DNA of 64,000 nucleotides from Asanoa sp040676615 (GTDB lineage Bacteria; Actinomycetota; Actinomycetes; Mycobacteriales; Micromonosporaceae): contig NZ_JBFAPI010000015.1 of assembly GCF_040676615.1 (NCBI RefSeq), forward strand, positions 131,952 through 195,951, in the 5' to 3' direction. The notes under the pieces were generated by a model. The model was not told the origin of the DNA. It was given only the letters and a program-made list of their open reading frames with translations, and did no database searches. Shown here piece after piece: positions 34,855 through 43,701 of the stretch. Made by a program: the position numbers and the translations under genes. Within the stretch, counting starts at the first letter, position 1, and each line of letters begins with the position of its first letter.

Positions 34855-36729
34855 TCACGCCAAGGTCGAGCGGTCCGGAGCCGGATCGACATCCCGGCTC
34901 AAGATTTTCTGGCTGATCAGCACGTCGCGGAGCGAGTCGAGCTCGGCCGGCACCAGCAGGCCGCGGGTGACCAGGTCGTCGACCGTCGTGAAGGGTCCGC
35001 GCCGCGACCGGTCGACGACGATCGCCCAGGCCCGCTGGGGTCCGACACCGGGCAACCCCGCCAGGACCGTTTCGGGTACGGCGTTGACGTCGACCAGGCC
35101 GCCGTCGTCGAAGTGGCCGGGCAGGTCCGGACGCCCGATGCCGAGTTCGGCCGCCAACGACGGATGGTGCTGGAGCAACTCGAGCGCCTGTTGCCGCCGT
35201 ACGCGCCGTTCGAGATCGGCCTGAGCGCGCTTGGGTAGGAAGTTGAGCAGGCCGACATGCACGGCGCCGCCGAACCAGGCGAAGAACCACATCCCGATCG
35301 CGTAGCCACCAGCGTTGGGATCGTCGACCGTGGCGTCGACGATCGCGCAGCTCACGGCGCCGAGCCCGAAGTAGGCGGCGGAGATGGCACCGAGGATCCG
35401 GCTGCGCCGGTTGACCGCGTAGGCACCGATGACCAGCCAGGTCACCAGCCCGGCGCCGGCGAGGGTGACCAGGACCGCACAAGCCCGCACCCAGTTCGGC
35501 GGCGGATCACCCCACCGAAAGGTTCGGCCCGGCCCTTGCGGACCAGCGACCGGCATGGGTAGGCGGACCTGCTGGGCGGGCGGCGCGGTCGGCAGGGGAT
35601 ATGCGGGCGGCGCAGCCGGCCCAGCGGGCGCAGGTGGTGCGGTGGGCGCGGGTGGCGCGGTGGGCGCGGGTGGCCCAGCGGACGCAAATGGCCCAGCGGG
35701 CGCAGCGGGCCCGATGGGCCCGGCGGGCGCAGGCGGTGCGGCCAGCGCAGCGGGTGCAGGTGGCCCAGCGGGCCCAGCCGGCCCAGCGGGCCCAGCCGAC
35801 CCGGCGGGCGCAGGTGGCCCGGCGGGCGCAGGTGGCCCGGCGGGCGCAAGCGGCGCGGCCAGCGCAGCGGACGCAGGTGGCGCGCCGGGCACAAGCGGCG
35901 CAGGCGCCGCAGGCGCGAATGGCGAGGGCGGCGCGGGCGGCCTGGCTTCCGCGTGCGGCGACCCGAGCAGCGCCGGATCGGACCGCAGCATCCGCCGGTG
36001 CAGGTCCTGCAGCTCGTTGCCGGGCTCGACCCCGAACTCGTCGGCGAGGAACTGGCGGGTGGCGCGGAACGCGGCCAGCGCCTCGGCCTGCCGCCCGCTG
36101 CGGTAGAGCGCCAGGATCAACTGATGGCGCAGCCGCTCGCGGAGCGGGTACTCGGCGACCAGGCGCACCAACTCGGGCACCAGGCTGGCGTGCCGGCCGC
36201 GGGCCAGCTCGATCTCGGCGAGCGTCTCGTACGCGGCACACCTTCCGTCGGCGAGCCGGTCGCGGGCCGCGGTGAAGTAGCCGCCGGACAGCCCGGCCAG
36301 GGCCTCGCCCCGCCATAGCGCCAAGGCGGCGCGCAGCTCGGCGGAGGCCTCGTCGAGCCGGCCGGCGGCCTGGCTGGCGCGCGCCGCGCGTACACAGTCA
36401 TGGAAGAGATCGGCGTCCAGCCCGTTGCCGGGCACCCGCGCGAGATAGCCGGCCTCGGTCAACGCGAGCAACTGACCGGGGGTACGGGGCGACCGGTCGG
36501 GCTCCAGCGCGCGGCGCAGGCCGGCGATGTATTTCTGGACCACGTTGGCGCCGTTTTCCGGCGGTTCGTCCTGCCACACGGCGTCGACGATCTGGTTCGT
36601 CGGGACCGGTTTGTTGGCGTTGAGCAGCAACACCGCGAGCACGGCGCGCTGTTTACCGGGCCCCAGATCGACCTCGTGATCGTCGTCGACCACCCGGACC
36701 GGCCCCAGGATCTCGAAGCGGTGCGGCAA
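34855..36729 (-). CDS. SARP/BTAD regulator fused to a membrane helix-hairpin-helix module
   Basis: About 624 residues in four parts. (1) Residues 1-95, an OmpR-type winged helix (RFEILGPVRVVDDDHEVDLG, VPTNQIVDAVW). (2) About 95-255, a bacterial transcriptional activator domain with TPR-like helices (RLRHQLILALYRSGRQAEAL). (3) About 256-410, an Ala/Pro/Gly linker of collagen-like triplets. (4) About 410-624, three transmembrane helices, then a basic stretch and a ComEA-like helix-hairpin-helix (VDVNAVPETVLAGLPGVGPQ). TTG 36729 is chosen for its purine-rich ribosome site AAGGGGAAGAGG; ATG 36813 is an alternative. The membrane-HhH part also exists as separate proteins in relatives; fusion to a SARP is unusual. 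Confidence 0.78.
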   Translation of the reverse strand: MPHRFEILGPVRVVDDDHEVDLGPGKQRAVLAVLLLNANKPVPTNQIVDAVWQDEPPENGANVVQKYIAGLRRALEPDRSPRTPGQLLALTEAGYLARVPGNGLDADLFHDCVRAARASQAAGRLDEASAELRAALALWRGEALAGLSGGYFTAARDRLADGRCAAYETLAEIELARGRHASLVPELVRLVAEYPLRERLRHQLILALYRSGRQAEALAAFRATRQFLADEFGVEPGNELQDLHRRMLRSDPALLGSPHAEARPPAPPSPFAPAAPAPLVPGAPPASAALAAPLAPAGPPAPAGPPAPAGSAGPAGPAGPAGPPAPAALAAPPAPAGPIGPAAPAGPFASAGPPAPTAPPAPTAPPAPAGPAAPPAYPLPTAPPAQQVRLPMPVAGPQGPGRTFRWGDPPPNWVRACAVLVTLAGAGLVTWLVIGAYAVNRRSRILGAISAAYFGLGAVSCAIVDATVDDPNAGGYAIGMWFFAWFGGAVHVGLLNFLPKRAQADLERRVRRQQALELLQHHPSLAAELGIGRPDLPGHFDDGGLVDVNAVPETVLAGLPGVGPQRAWAIVVDRSRRGPFTTVDDLVTRGLLVPAELDSLRDVLISQKILSRDVDPAPDRSTLA

Positions 36730-36885
36730 AACCCTCTTCCCCTTGCCCTCGCTGACCTCGGGTAACGCCTGGTCGCCCGGGCACGGCAGCCGATCGGCAG
36801 TGCACCGCAGCATAACGGCAGCGGTACGGCAGCGCGGTCCCCGACGATCTCCGCCGTGACACCCCGACCGACGGAGAGAAACGCA

Positions 36886-37665
36886 ATGAGACGACGCATC
36901 ATCACCGCCCTCGTCGCCGGCGCGGCGACCGCGCTGCTCGCCGGCTGCGGCGCGCTCGGGAGCGAGCCATCCGCACCCGCGACCACCGCGCCGCCGTCCG
37001 CGCGGGAGAAGCTGGCGGCCTCTGTGCCGGACGGGTCCGCCGGCCGCTACGCGTTCTCGTTCAAAGACGGCGAGAGCAACACGAGCGGGGTGGTCGACCC
37101 GAAGAGCCAGCGAATCAGCATGACCACCTCGTACAAGGAGAAAGATCTGGGCTTCACGCTGACCATGTCCTACCTCGTCATCAAGAAGGACCAGTGGGTC
37201 AAGATCAGCTTTGACAAGAAGTTGCCGGGGTTGCCGCAACTGCCGAAGAAGTGGTTGCGGCTCGACACGTCGAAGGTCAAGGACGACCCGTTCACCAACC
37301 TCGAAGACCCCGACCCGGTCGCGGCCGCCGACCTGTTTGACGCGATCGTCAAGGTGTCGGAGGACAAGCCCGGCACGTTCACCGGCACTCTCGACCTGAC
37401 CAAGGCCACGGTCGCCTCGATCGTCGACGACGACGGGCTTAAGGCGCTGGGCGCCAAGGCCGAGGCGGTGCCGTTCACCGCGACCCTCGACGACGCGGGC
37501 CGGCTGGCGACGATCGACATCAAGGTGCCGGGCTACGCCAAGGTCAAGGCCTTCACCCACCACGCCACCTACAGCGAGTACGGCAGCGCGCCCGAGGTGA
37601 ACGCACCGGCCGCGAGCGCGAGCCAGGACGCCCCGGCGGCGGCCTACGACCTGCTCAACAGCTGA
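36886..37665 (+). CDS. Lipoprotein of the LppX/LprG-like type
   Basis: A 259-residue secreted lipoprotein. A short basic N-terminus and hydrophobic core end in the lipobox LLAGC (Cys at about residue 21), followed by a Ser/Thr/Pro spacer. The mature part is beta-rich with regular strands (ISMTTSYKEKDLGFTLTMSYL, RLATIDIKVPGYAKVKAF), as in the half-barrel lipid carriers of actinobacteria or DUF2092-like lipoproteins. The ribosome site GGAGAGA precedes ATG 36886. It is divergent from the SARP-HhH gene, so it may be that regulator's target. Confidence 0.78.
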   Translation: MRRRIITALVAGAATALLAGCGALGSEPSAPATTAPPSAREKLAASVPDGSAGRYAFSFKDGESNTSGVVDPKSQRISMTTSYKEKDLGFTLTMSYLVIKKDQWVKISFDKKLPGLPQLPKKWLRLDTSKVKDDPFTNLEDPDPVAAADLFDAIVKVSEDKPGTFTGTLDLTKATVASIVDDDGLKALGAKAEAVPFTATLDDAGRLATIDIKVPGYAKVKAFTHHATYSEYGSAPEVNAPAASASQDAPAAAYDLLNS

Positions 37666-37714
37666 CGCGGCGGCCCGCCCGGTCCGGTGACGACGGGGGT
37701 CGCACGGGGCGGGC

Positions 37715-38491
37715 TCACCCGCGCAGCACCTGCTCGAACCGGGTCGGCGGGCGGCCGGTGAGCACGGCCACCGCATCGGACGTGCGCGACCACCGGTCCT
37801 GCCGGATCGACTCGAACATCGAGCAGTAGGCGTAGACCCACCACGGCTCCTCGCCGCCACGCGCCAGCGTCGCCGCGAACTCGGCGACGCTGGCTTCGGC
37901 GTACTCGACACCGGCCTGTTCCACGACCTCGGCCACGGTCAGGCTGTCCGGCCCGGTCACGTCGTGCGCCCGGTTGGTGGGTGCGCCCAGTGCCAGCGCG
38001 GCCAGGCACTGTGCCACGTCGTCGCGGGCCACCAGCGACACGCGGGAGTCGGCGGCGGGGAGTGCGGCCGGGTCGCCGGCGCCGCGCACCAGGCCCAGGA
38101 AGAACTCGGCGAACAGACCCGCGCGGACGATGGAGTACGCGAGCCCGCTGGCCCGCAACAGCCGCTCGGTGTCGCCGTTGGTGAACGCGTAGCAGAAGGG
38201 CGACTCCAGCGCCACGTCGAGGCCGCTGAGCAGCACGACGTGCCCGACGCCGGCCGCGGTCGCCGCCTCCACGACGTTGCGGTGGTGTACGACCACCCGG
38301 GCCGCCTCGCCGTCACTGGAGACGAAGACGAGAGTGTCCACACCGGAGAACGCGGCCCGCAGCGCCGCCGGGTCGTCGTACGGTGCAATCCGGCTGTTGA
38401 GGGCGATCACCTCGTGCTGCCCGGTCGCGGTCAACAACTCGGCAACCCGGCCGCCGACCCGCCCCGTACCCCCGGTGATCGCGATCCTCAT
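37715..38491 (-). CDS. NmrA-like NAD(P)-binding protein
   Basis: A 258-residue atypical short-chain dehydrogenase. The N-terminal dinucleotide loop is ITGGTGRVGGRVAELL; later VVLLSGLDVALESP and AYSIVRAGLFAEFFLG match NmrA/HSCARG and quinone-reductase-like proteins. There is no clear YxxxK catalytic pair, so it is a sensor-type or isoflavone-reductase-like member. It is divergent from the NfeD-like gene. Substrate unknown. Confidence 0.8.
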   Translation of the reverse strand: MRIAITGGTGRVGGRVAELLTATGQHEVIALNSRIAPYDDPAALRAAFSGVDTLVFVSSDGEAARVVVHHRNVVEAATAAGVGHVVLLSGLDVALESPFCYAFTNGDTERLLRASGLAYSIVRAGLFAEFFLGLVRGAGDPAALPAADSRVSLVARDDVAQCLAALALGAPTNRAHDVTGPDSLTVAEVVEQAGVEYAEASVAEFAATLARGGEEPWWVYAYCSMFESIRQDRWSRTSDAVAVLTGRPPTRFEQVLRG

Positions 38492-38626
38492 CTGTCCGAT
38501 CTTGCCGTGCGTCACATCGCGGCGCCTGATCGGGGGACACACCGGCCGATCGGGCGGGTGCACAATCGGGAGCGCAGAGGTCTCGACGCGCGACCCAGCG
38601 CGACGAGGCGACGGTGGGGAGCGGTA

Positions 38627-38854
38627 GTGCGCGGTCAGGCACTGGTCGGCAAGATCGGCGTGGTGGTCACCGCGGTCCGCGGCGGCGACCGGGCCGGCGA
38701 GATCCGGGTCAAGGTCCAGGGCGTCCCACACCACTACCTCGCATACTCCGTCGAGCCGATCGCCATCGGCGCTCATGTGCTCGTCATCCACTATCGCGGC
38801 GCGCGCCAGGTGGACGTCGAACCGTGGTCACCGACGCCACAGCACACACCATGA
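38627..38854 (+). CDS. NfeD-like OB-fold protein
   Basis: A 75-residue soluble protein corresponding to the C-terminal OB domain of NfeD (LVGKIGVVVTAVRGGDRAGE, IAIGAHVLVIHYRGARQVDV), without membrane helices. NfeD proteins pair with flotillin-type SPFH proteins, and here the next gene is exactly such a protein, 13 bases downstream. GTG 38627 has GGGGAG upstream. Too short to be noticed by length, but partner and fold agree. Confidence 0.75.
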   Translation: MRGQALVGKIGVVVTAVRGGDRAGEIRVKVQGVPHHYLAYSVEPIAIGAHVLVIHYRGARQVDVEPWSPTPQHTP

Positions 38855-38867
38855 AAGAGGCACAGCC

Positions 38868-39989
38868 ATGTTCGGTTACCGGGTGCCCGCACCCAACGAG
38901 GCGCTCCTGATCAGCGGCCGCAAACAACGCGGCGCGGACGCCCTACCGTTCAAAATCGTCACCGGCCATGGGGCCTTCGTTGTCCCGATCTTCTCCAAGG
39001 CCACCCGCCTGACCCTGGCCATGCAGGAGGCTGAGGTCGAGGAGGACTGCTACACCCAGCAGGGCCTGACCCTGGCTGTCCGGTCGGTCATCGCCTTCAA
39101 GGTCGGTGACGACCACGAGTCGATCGCCGCCGCCGCGCGCCGCTTCCAGGGCGACCAGTCGCAGATGCCGGTCCTCGTCGGCCGCATCTTCAGCGGCCAC
39201 CTGCGCAGCATCATCGGCAGCATGACGGTCGAAGCGATCATCCGCGAGCAGCAGACGCTGGCCGACGCGATCGTCGACGCGAGCAAGACCGAGATGGCCC
39301 GGATCGGCCTCGACATCGACTCGCTTCAGATCAGCAGCATCGACGACAAGGGCGCCGGCTACATCCGGGCGCTGGCCGCGCCGCACCAGGCCAGGGTCAA
39401 CCAGGAAGCCAAGGTGGCGCAGGCCGCCGCTGACCAGGCCAGCGCCATGGCGCAACAGGAGAGCGTGCGGAACCAGGCGGAGTACGCCCGGCAGACGGCG
39501 ATCGCGCAGGCCCGCTACCAGGCGGAGATCGACCAGGCCCAGCAGACGGCCGCGCAGGCGGGTCCGCTGGCCGCTGCCCAGGCGCAGCAGAGCGTGCTGG
39601 TCGAGCGCGCGCTGGTCGCGCAGAAGTACGCCGAGTTGCGGCAGGTGGAACTGGTGGCGGAGGTGGTGCGGCCGGCGCAGGCGGAGGCGGAGCGGATCAC
39701 CACGCTGGCCCGGGCCCAGGCCGACGCGACCAAGCTGTCCGCCGAGGCGGCGGCGGCGTCGGACCGGATCGCGCTGGACCAGCTGGTCATCCAGCAGTTG
39801 CCGGAGCTGCTGCGGGCGGCGGCGCAAGGCCTGCAGGGTGCCAACCTGACGGTCCTCAATGGAGCAGAGGGGCTCAACAGCGTGGTCGCGTCGCTGGCGG
39901 CGCAGGGGATGGCGCTGTTGGACACCGTGCGCAAGGGCATGGACGCGGCGCCGGCGCCGGTCATCGCGCAGCCGCCACGTCTGCCCTAG
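38868..39989 (+). CDS. SPFH/Band 7 flotillin-like protein
   Basis: A 373-residue protein. Residues 1 to about 190 form the SPFH domain (VPIFSKATRLTLAMQEAEVE, then EQQTLADAIVDASKTEMARI), and about 190-330 an Ala/Gln/Glu-rich coiled coil (EYARQTAIAQARYQAEIDQA), ending in a Pro tail. Flotillins scaffold membrane microdomains on the inner face of the membrane. No N-terminal transmembrane helix is seen. It is in an operon with the NfeD-like gene and overlaps the convergent flavin-enzyme gene by 4 bases. Confidence 0.88.
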   Translation: MFGYRVPAPNEALLISGRKQRGADALPFKIVTGHGAFVVPIFSKATRLTLAMQEAEVEEDCYTQQGLTLAVRSVIAFKVGDDHESIAAAARRFQGDQSQMPVLVGRIFSGHLRSIIGSMTVEAIIREQQTLADAIVDASKTEMARIGLDIDSLQISSIDDKGAGYIRALAAPHQARVNQEAKVAQAAADQASAMAQQESVRNQAEYARQTAIAQARYQAEIDQAQQTAAQAGPLAAAQAQQSVLVERALVAQKYAELRQVELVAEVVRPAQAEAERITTLARAQADATKLSAEAAAASDRIALDQLVIQQLPELLRAAAQGLQGANLTVLNGAEGLNSVVASLAAQGMALLDTVRKGMDAAPAPVIAQPPRLP

Positions 39990-40411
39990 GCGATGGCGTG
40001 CTCGGCGGCGACCTGCTCGACCCGCATCCGCACCAACAGCATGCCGGGCACGCTGTTGCGCCGGCTGTATTCCTCGGCGCGGCCCTCGCCCATGTAACGG
40101 GCCGCGATCCGGCCCGCCCAGTGGCGCAGTTGGCCGGGATCTTCGGAGATGGTTACCCGCCCGGTCAGCATCGCGAACGAATAGGGCGGCCGCTCGTCGT
40201 CGACGCAGCTGGCCGCCCGGTCGTCGCGGACCAGGTTGTGGGCCTTGACGTTGTCATTCTCAGTCGTGAAAACGAGATCGTCACCATCGAGGAGGAACCA
40301 CATAGGCACGACATGCGGGCTGCCATCCGCCCGCACTGTGGCCAGCATGCCGGTGCGGGTGCCCTCCATGATGAAGGCCTTCCACTCGTCCTCGGCCATG
40401 CGCTCACCCAT
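39986..40411 (-). CDS. PPOX-class F420- or flavin-dependent enzyme
   Basis: A 141-residue split-barrel protein (TRTGMLATVRADGSPHVVPM, then DDLVFTTENDNVKAHNLVRD), matching the F420-dependent PPOX class of actinobacteria. Such enzymes reduce or bind small molecules with deazaflavin F420. Start is uncertain: ATG 40411 gives MGERMAEDEW; 40417 and 40399 are in frame. Substrate unknown. Confidence 0.83.
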   Translation of the reverse strand: MGERMAEDEWKAFIMEGTRTGMLATVRADGSPHVVPMWFLLDGDDLVFTTENDNVKAHNLVRDDRAASCVDDERPPYSFAMLTGRVTISEDPGQLRHWAGRIAARYMGEGRAEEYSRRNSVPGMLLVRMRVEQVAAEHAIA

Positions 40412-40646
40412 AAGCATCACATTACGGCCAGAACCGCCCAGAGGCCCGCAACATGGGCGAGCCGGGGATTCGCTCGGGGGCTAGCCCGACCGACCGCCGG
40501 GCACCTCGTCGACCAACAGCAGCCAGGCCGACCGTTCCGGTTCGTCGCCGATCCGGTCGACAATGGACTCCCGTTCCTCGTCGGAGGCCAGGAGCGTCAC
40601 CTGGACGCCCGGGGCGTGATCGCCGGTGGCAGGGCGGCGCCGGATG
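40412..40646. other. Intergenic with a possible gene remnant
   Basis: No complete gene is supported. On the minus strand, a stretch of about 39 residues ending at 40481 (MTLLASDEERESIVDRIGDE, then ERSAWLLLVDEVPGG) has normal composition and a possible GTG start inside the stretch. It may be the 3' end of a decayed gene or a very small protein. No family is recognised. Confidence 0.35.
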
Positions 40647-40988
40647 CTAGTCGAGGCAGTGGACCTGCAGCGCGATGTGGTCGGGCTTGCCCGCGCCGCC
40701 CGAATCGCGGTGGATGACGTCGAGTTCGACGCGGTGCCGGTCCATCGAGACCGGGGCGTCGCCCTCACCGGCCAGGCAGGTCGGATAGGTTTCGTCGGAA
40801 TGGATGGTGCCGTTGGCGTCCTGCCAGTTGTCGGCGATCACCTGATAGATGGTGTCCCCGTCGTTGGGGTCGCGGGGCACGCCGTCCTGCTCGAACGCGA
40901 TGAGCCTGGCGCGGTCGTTCGACCAGGTCACCGTGCCGGTCAGAGGCTCGGACCGCGCCGTATGTGTGTCGCCGGTGAGCTTCGCCAT
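40647..40988 (-). CDS. Hypothetical protein, likely membrane-anchored, start uncertain
   Basis: A 113-residue protein from ATG 40988 (KLTGDTHTARSEPLTGTVTW, ending DHIALQVHCLD). Directly upstream the same frame reads a basic segment and a hydrophobic helix (GGLVAIGLVGGLLMA) but offers no start codon. ATG 41080 in another frame would give a plausible basic N-terminus (MPVALIDQSSRRVRA), so a one-base frameshift near 41020 may have split a signal-anchor protein. It is divergent from the inositol-phosphate synthase homologue. Family unknown. Confidence 0.5.
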   Translation of the reverse strand: MAKLTGDTHTARSEPLTGTVTWSNDRARLIAFEQDGVPRDPNDGDTIYQVIADNWQDANGTIHSDETYPTCLAGEGDAPVSMDRHRVELDVIHRDSGGAGKPDHIALQVHCLD

Positions 40989-41132
40989 TAGCAGGCCGCC
41001 GACCAGCCCGATCGCGACGAGGCCGCCGCGGCGACCGCGCGCACGCGGCGGCTGGATTGATCGATGAGCGCGACCGGCATCCGGACAACCTACGCGATCA
41101 TTGCCGAGCGCGGGCCGCGTACTGTCGCGTTC

Positions 41133-42083
41133 ATGATCGAACAGGCTCGGGTCGCGGTGGTGGGTGTCGGTAACAACACGTCGGCGCTGGTGCAGGGGAT
41201 CGCTCTCTATCGGGAGACCGGGAGCCTGGTCGGCATCCGGACGCCGGTCATCGACGGCCTCGGCGTCGCCGACATCGACGTCGTCGCCGCGTTCGCGGCC
41301 TCCGATGCCAAGGTGGGCAAGGACGTGACCGAGGCAATCTTCCTGCCACCCAACAACTTCCCCCGCCTCGCCGCCGCCCTGCCGCCCGCCGGCGTCCCGG
41401 TGACCAGGGGCCTTGTCGACTCCGGCGGGATCGACCGGGTGGCGGCGGCGCTGGCCGGGGCGGAAACCGAGGTGCTGCTCTATTCGGCGCCCAGCGGCCG
41501 GCCGGACACCGCCCGGGCCTACGCCCAGGCGGCCCATGACGCCGGGGTCGCCTTCGTCAACACCACCTCGGACCCGATCGCTCGTGATCCATTGTGGATC
41601 GAGCAGTTCGCGGTGGCCGGGCTGCCCCTGATCGGCGACGACCTGGCCAGCCAGTTCGGCACGTCGGTGCTGCACAACTCGTTGCTGCGGCTGCTCGCGG
41701 AGCGCGGCCTCACCCTGACCAGCTCGTATCAGGTCAACCTGGGCGGCACCGAAGACTTCCGCAACCTGGTCGAGAACCCCAACACCAAGAAGCAGTCGAA
41801 GCTCAACGCGCTGCCGGCGGCCGACAAGGTCCAGGTCGCACCGCTCGGCTACCTCTCGCAGCTGGGTTCGCAGAAGGTTGCCCACCTCAACATCGAGGCG
41901 CGGGGCTGGGGCGAGACGACGGTCAGCCTCGACGTGAAACTGAAGGTGGACGACCCGAGCGGCGCCGCGGGCGTCAACATCGACCTGATCCGCATCGCGG
42001 CCAGCGCGCTCCGCGACGGCCGCGGCGGCTACCCGGTCGAGGCCTCGCCGCTGCTCAAGTCGCCACCCGGCACCGCGATCTGA
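41133..42083 (+). CDS. Myo-inositol-1-phosphate synthase homologue
   Basis: A 316-residue protein of the Ino1 family: VAVVGVGNNTSALVQGIALY as NAD-binding start, DAKVGKDVTEAIF, GVAFVNTTSDPIARDPLWIE, GDDLASQFGTSVLHNSLL, and SSYQVNLGGTEDFRNLVEN. The canonical actinobacterial enzyme is about 360 residues, so this shorter, divergent copy may be a paralogue with a different substrate. The NAD site and the central catalytic region look intact. The start ATG 41133 follows an open upstream frame of 23 codons without family character. Confidence 0.82.
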   Translation: MIEQARVAVVGVGNNTSALVQGIALYRETGSLVGIRTPVIDGLGVADIDVVAAFAASDAKVGKDVTEAIFLPPNNFPRLAAALPPAGVPVTRGLVDSGGIDRVAAALAGAETEVLLYSAPSGRPDTARAYAQAAHDAGVAFVNTTSDPIARDPLWIEQFAVAGLPLIGDDLASQFGTSVLHNSLLRLLAERGLTLTSSYQVNLGGTEDFRNLVENPNTKKQSKLNALPAADKVQVAPLGYLSQLGSQKVAHLNIEARGWGETTVSLDVKLKVDDPSGAAGVNIDLIRIAASALRDGRGGYPVEASPLLKSPPGTAI

Positions 42084-42125
42084 CAGCCTTCTCTCGGCCA
42101 CGGGTCCTGGAAGTAGCCTTGCCGC

Positions 42126-42563
42126 GTGTTCCGAAGTTGGCGGTTGGCCGGTCTCGCGCTGGCCGTGGGCGTTTTCGTGGCCGTCGTCCAGTTCGCCGGC
42201 GGCGGTCGTCTGCTCGGCCTCGTCGAGTTCGCGGCGTTCGCCCTGCTGGCGTTTTCCTGGTCGCCGTTGGCCTTCCCACGCTCGGTGGGTGCGGCCGAGG
42301 CGCAGCGGCGCCGCGGCCACGACGGGCGGCCGGTCATCTACTGGCGGCCCGGCTGTGCCTACTGCCAGCGCCTGCGGCTGCGGCTCGGCCGCGACGGCCG
42401 GCGGGCGCACTGGGTCAACATCTGGGCCGACCCGGCCGGGGCGGCGGCGGTCCGGGCGATCACCGGCGGCGACGAGACCGTGCCGACCGTCGAGCTCGAC
42501 GGCCAGCCGCACGTCAACCCCGACCCGGCCTGGTTGCGCGAGCGGCTGCGCCTGGTCAACTGA
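42126..42563 (+). CDS. Membrane-anchored glutaredoxin/mycoredoxin-like protein
   Basis: A 145-residue protein: two hydrophobic helices in the first about 50 residues, then a glutaredoxin-like domain with the redox pair RPGCAYCQRLRLRL (CxxC) and the cis-Pro loop DETVPTVELDG. Mycoredoxin-type enzymes reduce mycothiol-protein disulfides; anchoring would place the activity at the membrane. The GTG start is at 42126. Confidence 0.82.
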   Translation: MFRSWRLAGLALAVGVFVAVVQFAGGGRLLGLVEFAAFALLAFSWSPLAFPRSVGAAEAQRRRGHDGRPVIYWRPGCAYCQRLRLRLGRDGRRAHWVNIWADPAGAAAVRAITGGDETVPTVELDGQPHVNPDPAWLRERLRLVN

Positions 42564-42734
42564 GCCGGGCGGCGCCGTGTTTCGGGTCGGGTGGGGCGCC
42601 GTCGGAGCGGCGGTGCGGCCAGGCGGCCGCACCGCCGGAATCCACCTGCGGGTCAGCCCTCGTGACGACGCGAGGACACGGGAATCGCGCGGGCCCCGGT
42701 CGACGAGGTCACCGACCCGCGCGCGGCGCCGGGA
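42564..42734. other. Intergenic between glutaredoxin and SRPBCC genes
   Basis: A GC-rich 171-base gap between convergent genes. No gene or clear hairpin was found. Confidence 0.4.
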
Positions 42735-43220
42735 TCAGCTCAGGCGCCGCCTGACCGCCGCGTCGAGGTTGTCGAGTTCGTCGCCGCGGTGGGCGCGGTG
42801 TTGCCGGGTCCAGGTCTCGTCGTGCAGCGGGTCGAGGGTCATGACGACCGTCGTGCGGTCACCGGCCGGCTCGATGTCGACGGTGGTCAGGTGCTCGTAG
42901 GGCTCGTGGCCGGGCACGAAGTCGATCATCGAGACGTAGGCCAGCCGGTTCGGCGGCTCGACCTCGCGGAACGTCTTGCGCACCTCCGACGAGAGCGGCA
43001 TGCCCGCCTCCCGCATGAACGCGACCTGCTCAGGGCCGATCGCAGTCATCGTGTAGCGCAGTTCGCCGCCGGGCCGGAGCGCGAGGTCGCTCACCCTGGT
43101 CTCGAAGCCGCGCGGTGCGAACCATTCGTCCAGGCCGGCGGCGGTGGTCCACAGCGTCCAGATCAGTTCGGCCGGAGCGGCGTAGGTCCGTTCGTACCGT
43201 GCCGGTTTGCTGTCAGGCAT
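42735..43220 (-). CDS. SRPBCC/AHSA1-family protein
   Basis: A 161-residue START-like protein (TYAAPAELIWTLWTTAAGLD, GGELRYTMTAIGPEQVAFM, NRLAYVSMIDFVPGHEP) matching AHSA1/CalC-type proteins. AAAGGA precedes ATG 43220. It is divergent from the second DGPF/ECF42 module. AHSA1-like genes are frequent targets or neighbours of ECF42 sigma factors, so they likely form one regulon. Confidence 0.87.
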   Translation of the reverse strand: MPDSKPARYERTYAAPAELIWTLWTTAAGLDEWFAPRGFETRVSDLALRPGGELRYTMTAIGPEQVAFMREAGMPLSSEVRKTFREVEPPNRLAYVSMIDFVPGHEPYEHLTTVDIEPAGDRTTVVMTLDPLHDETWTRQHRAHRGDELDNLDAAVRRRLS

Positions 43221-43356
43221 TGGCTTGTCCTTTCGATCGGTCTGGAGCAGTAACGAACGGACCGATGGCGGACGGACATCGGGCGGCCGGTTAATTTGTT
43301 GTCCGTTCGGAGCGGTGCCGTTCGTCGATACCCGGAAGCCCACGACAGGAGGACCC

Positions 43357-43701
43357 ATGCAGTACGCCCTGCTCGCCTACTCCCCGCCCGAGGAGACCGA
43401 GCGCGCCGACCGCCCGATCCCGGTCGCCCTCGCCGCCCAACTCGACCGCCCCGACGTCGCCGGCTGGGCCCGGCTGCACGCCGAGGAGTCGGCGACGACC
43501 CTGCGCAACGGCGACCGCGGAGTCCTGCTGACCGACGGGCCCTTCGTCGACAGCAAGGAGTACCTGGCCGGCGTGATCGTGGTCGAGGCCGACAACCTCG
43601 ACGGCGCCCTCGTCATCGCCGCAGACCTGCTTCGGGTGACCAGGCCAGGAACCGCGATCGAGGTACGCCCGATCCTCGACGGACGCTTCCGTGGCACTTG
43701 A
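43357..43701 (+). CDS. DGPF/YCII-domain protein, second copy
   Basis: A 114-residue protein with the full marker LTDGPFVDSKEYLAGVIVVE. It is shorter than the copy at 34397-34816, with little sequence overlap outside the core. AGGAGG precedes ATG 43357. Its 3' end overlaps the sigma factor gene by 11 bases, so the pair is translationally coupled. Confidence 0.88.
   Translation: MQYALLAYSPPEETERADRPIPVALAAQLDRPDVAGWARLHAEESATTLRNGDRGVLLTDGPFVDSKEYLAGVIVVEADNLDGALVIAADLLRVTRPGTAIEVRPILDGRFRGT

Noticed and set aside
34397..35482. Long upstream extension of the DGPF gene frame
   Set aside because: Antisense-free but out of frame with the SARP-HhH gene, low-complexity Arg/Gly sequence; the DGPF family starts at ATG 34816 with a good ribosome site.
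40647..42632. A 661-codon minus-strand frame
   Set aside because: Most of it is antisense to the inositol-phosphate synthase homologue and glutaredoxin genes; only the last 113 codons look real.
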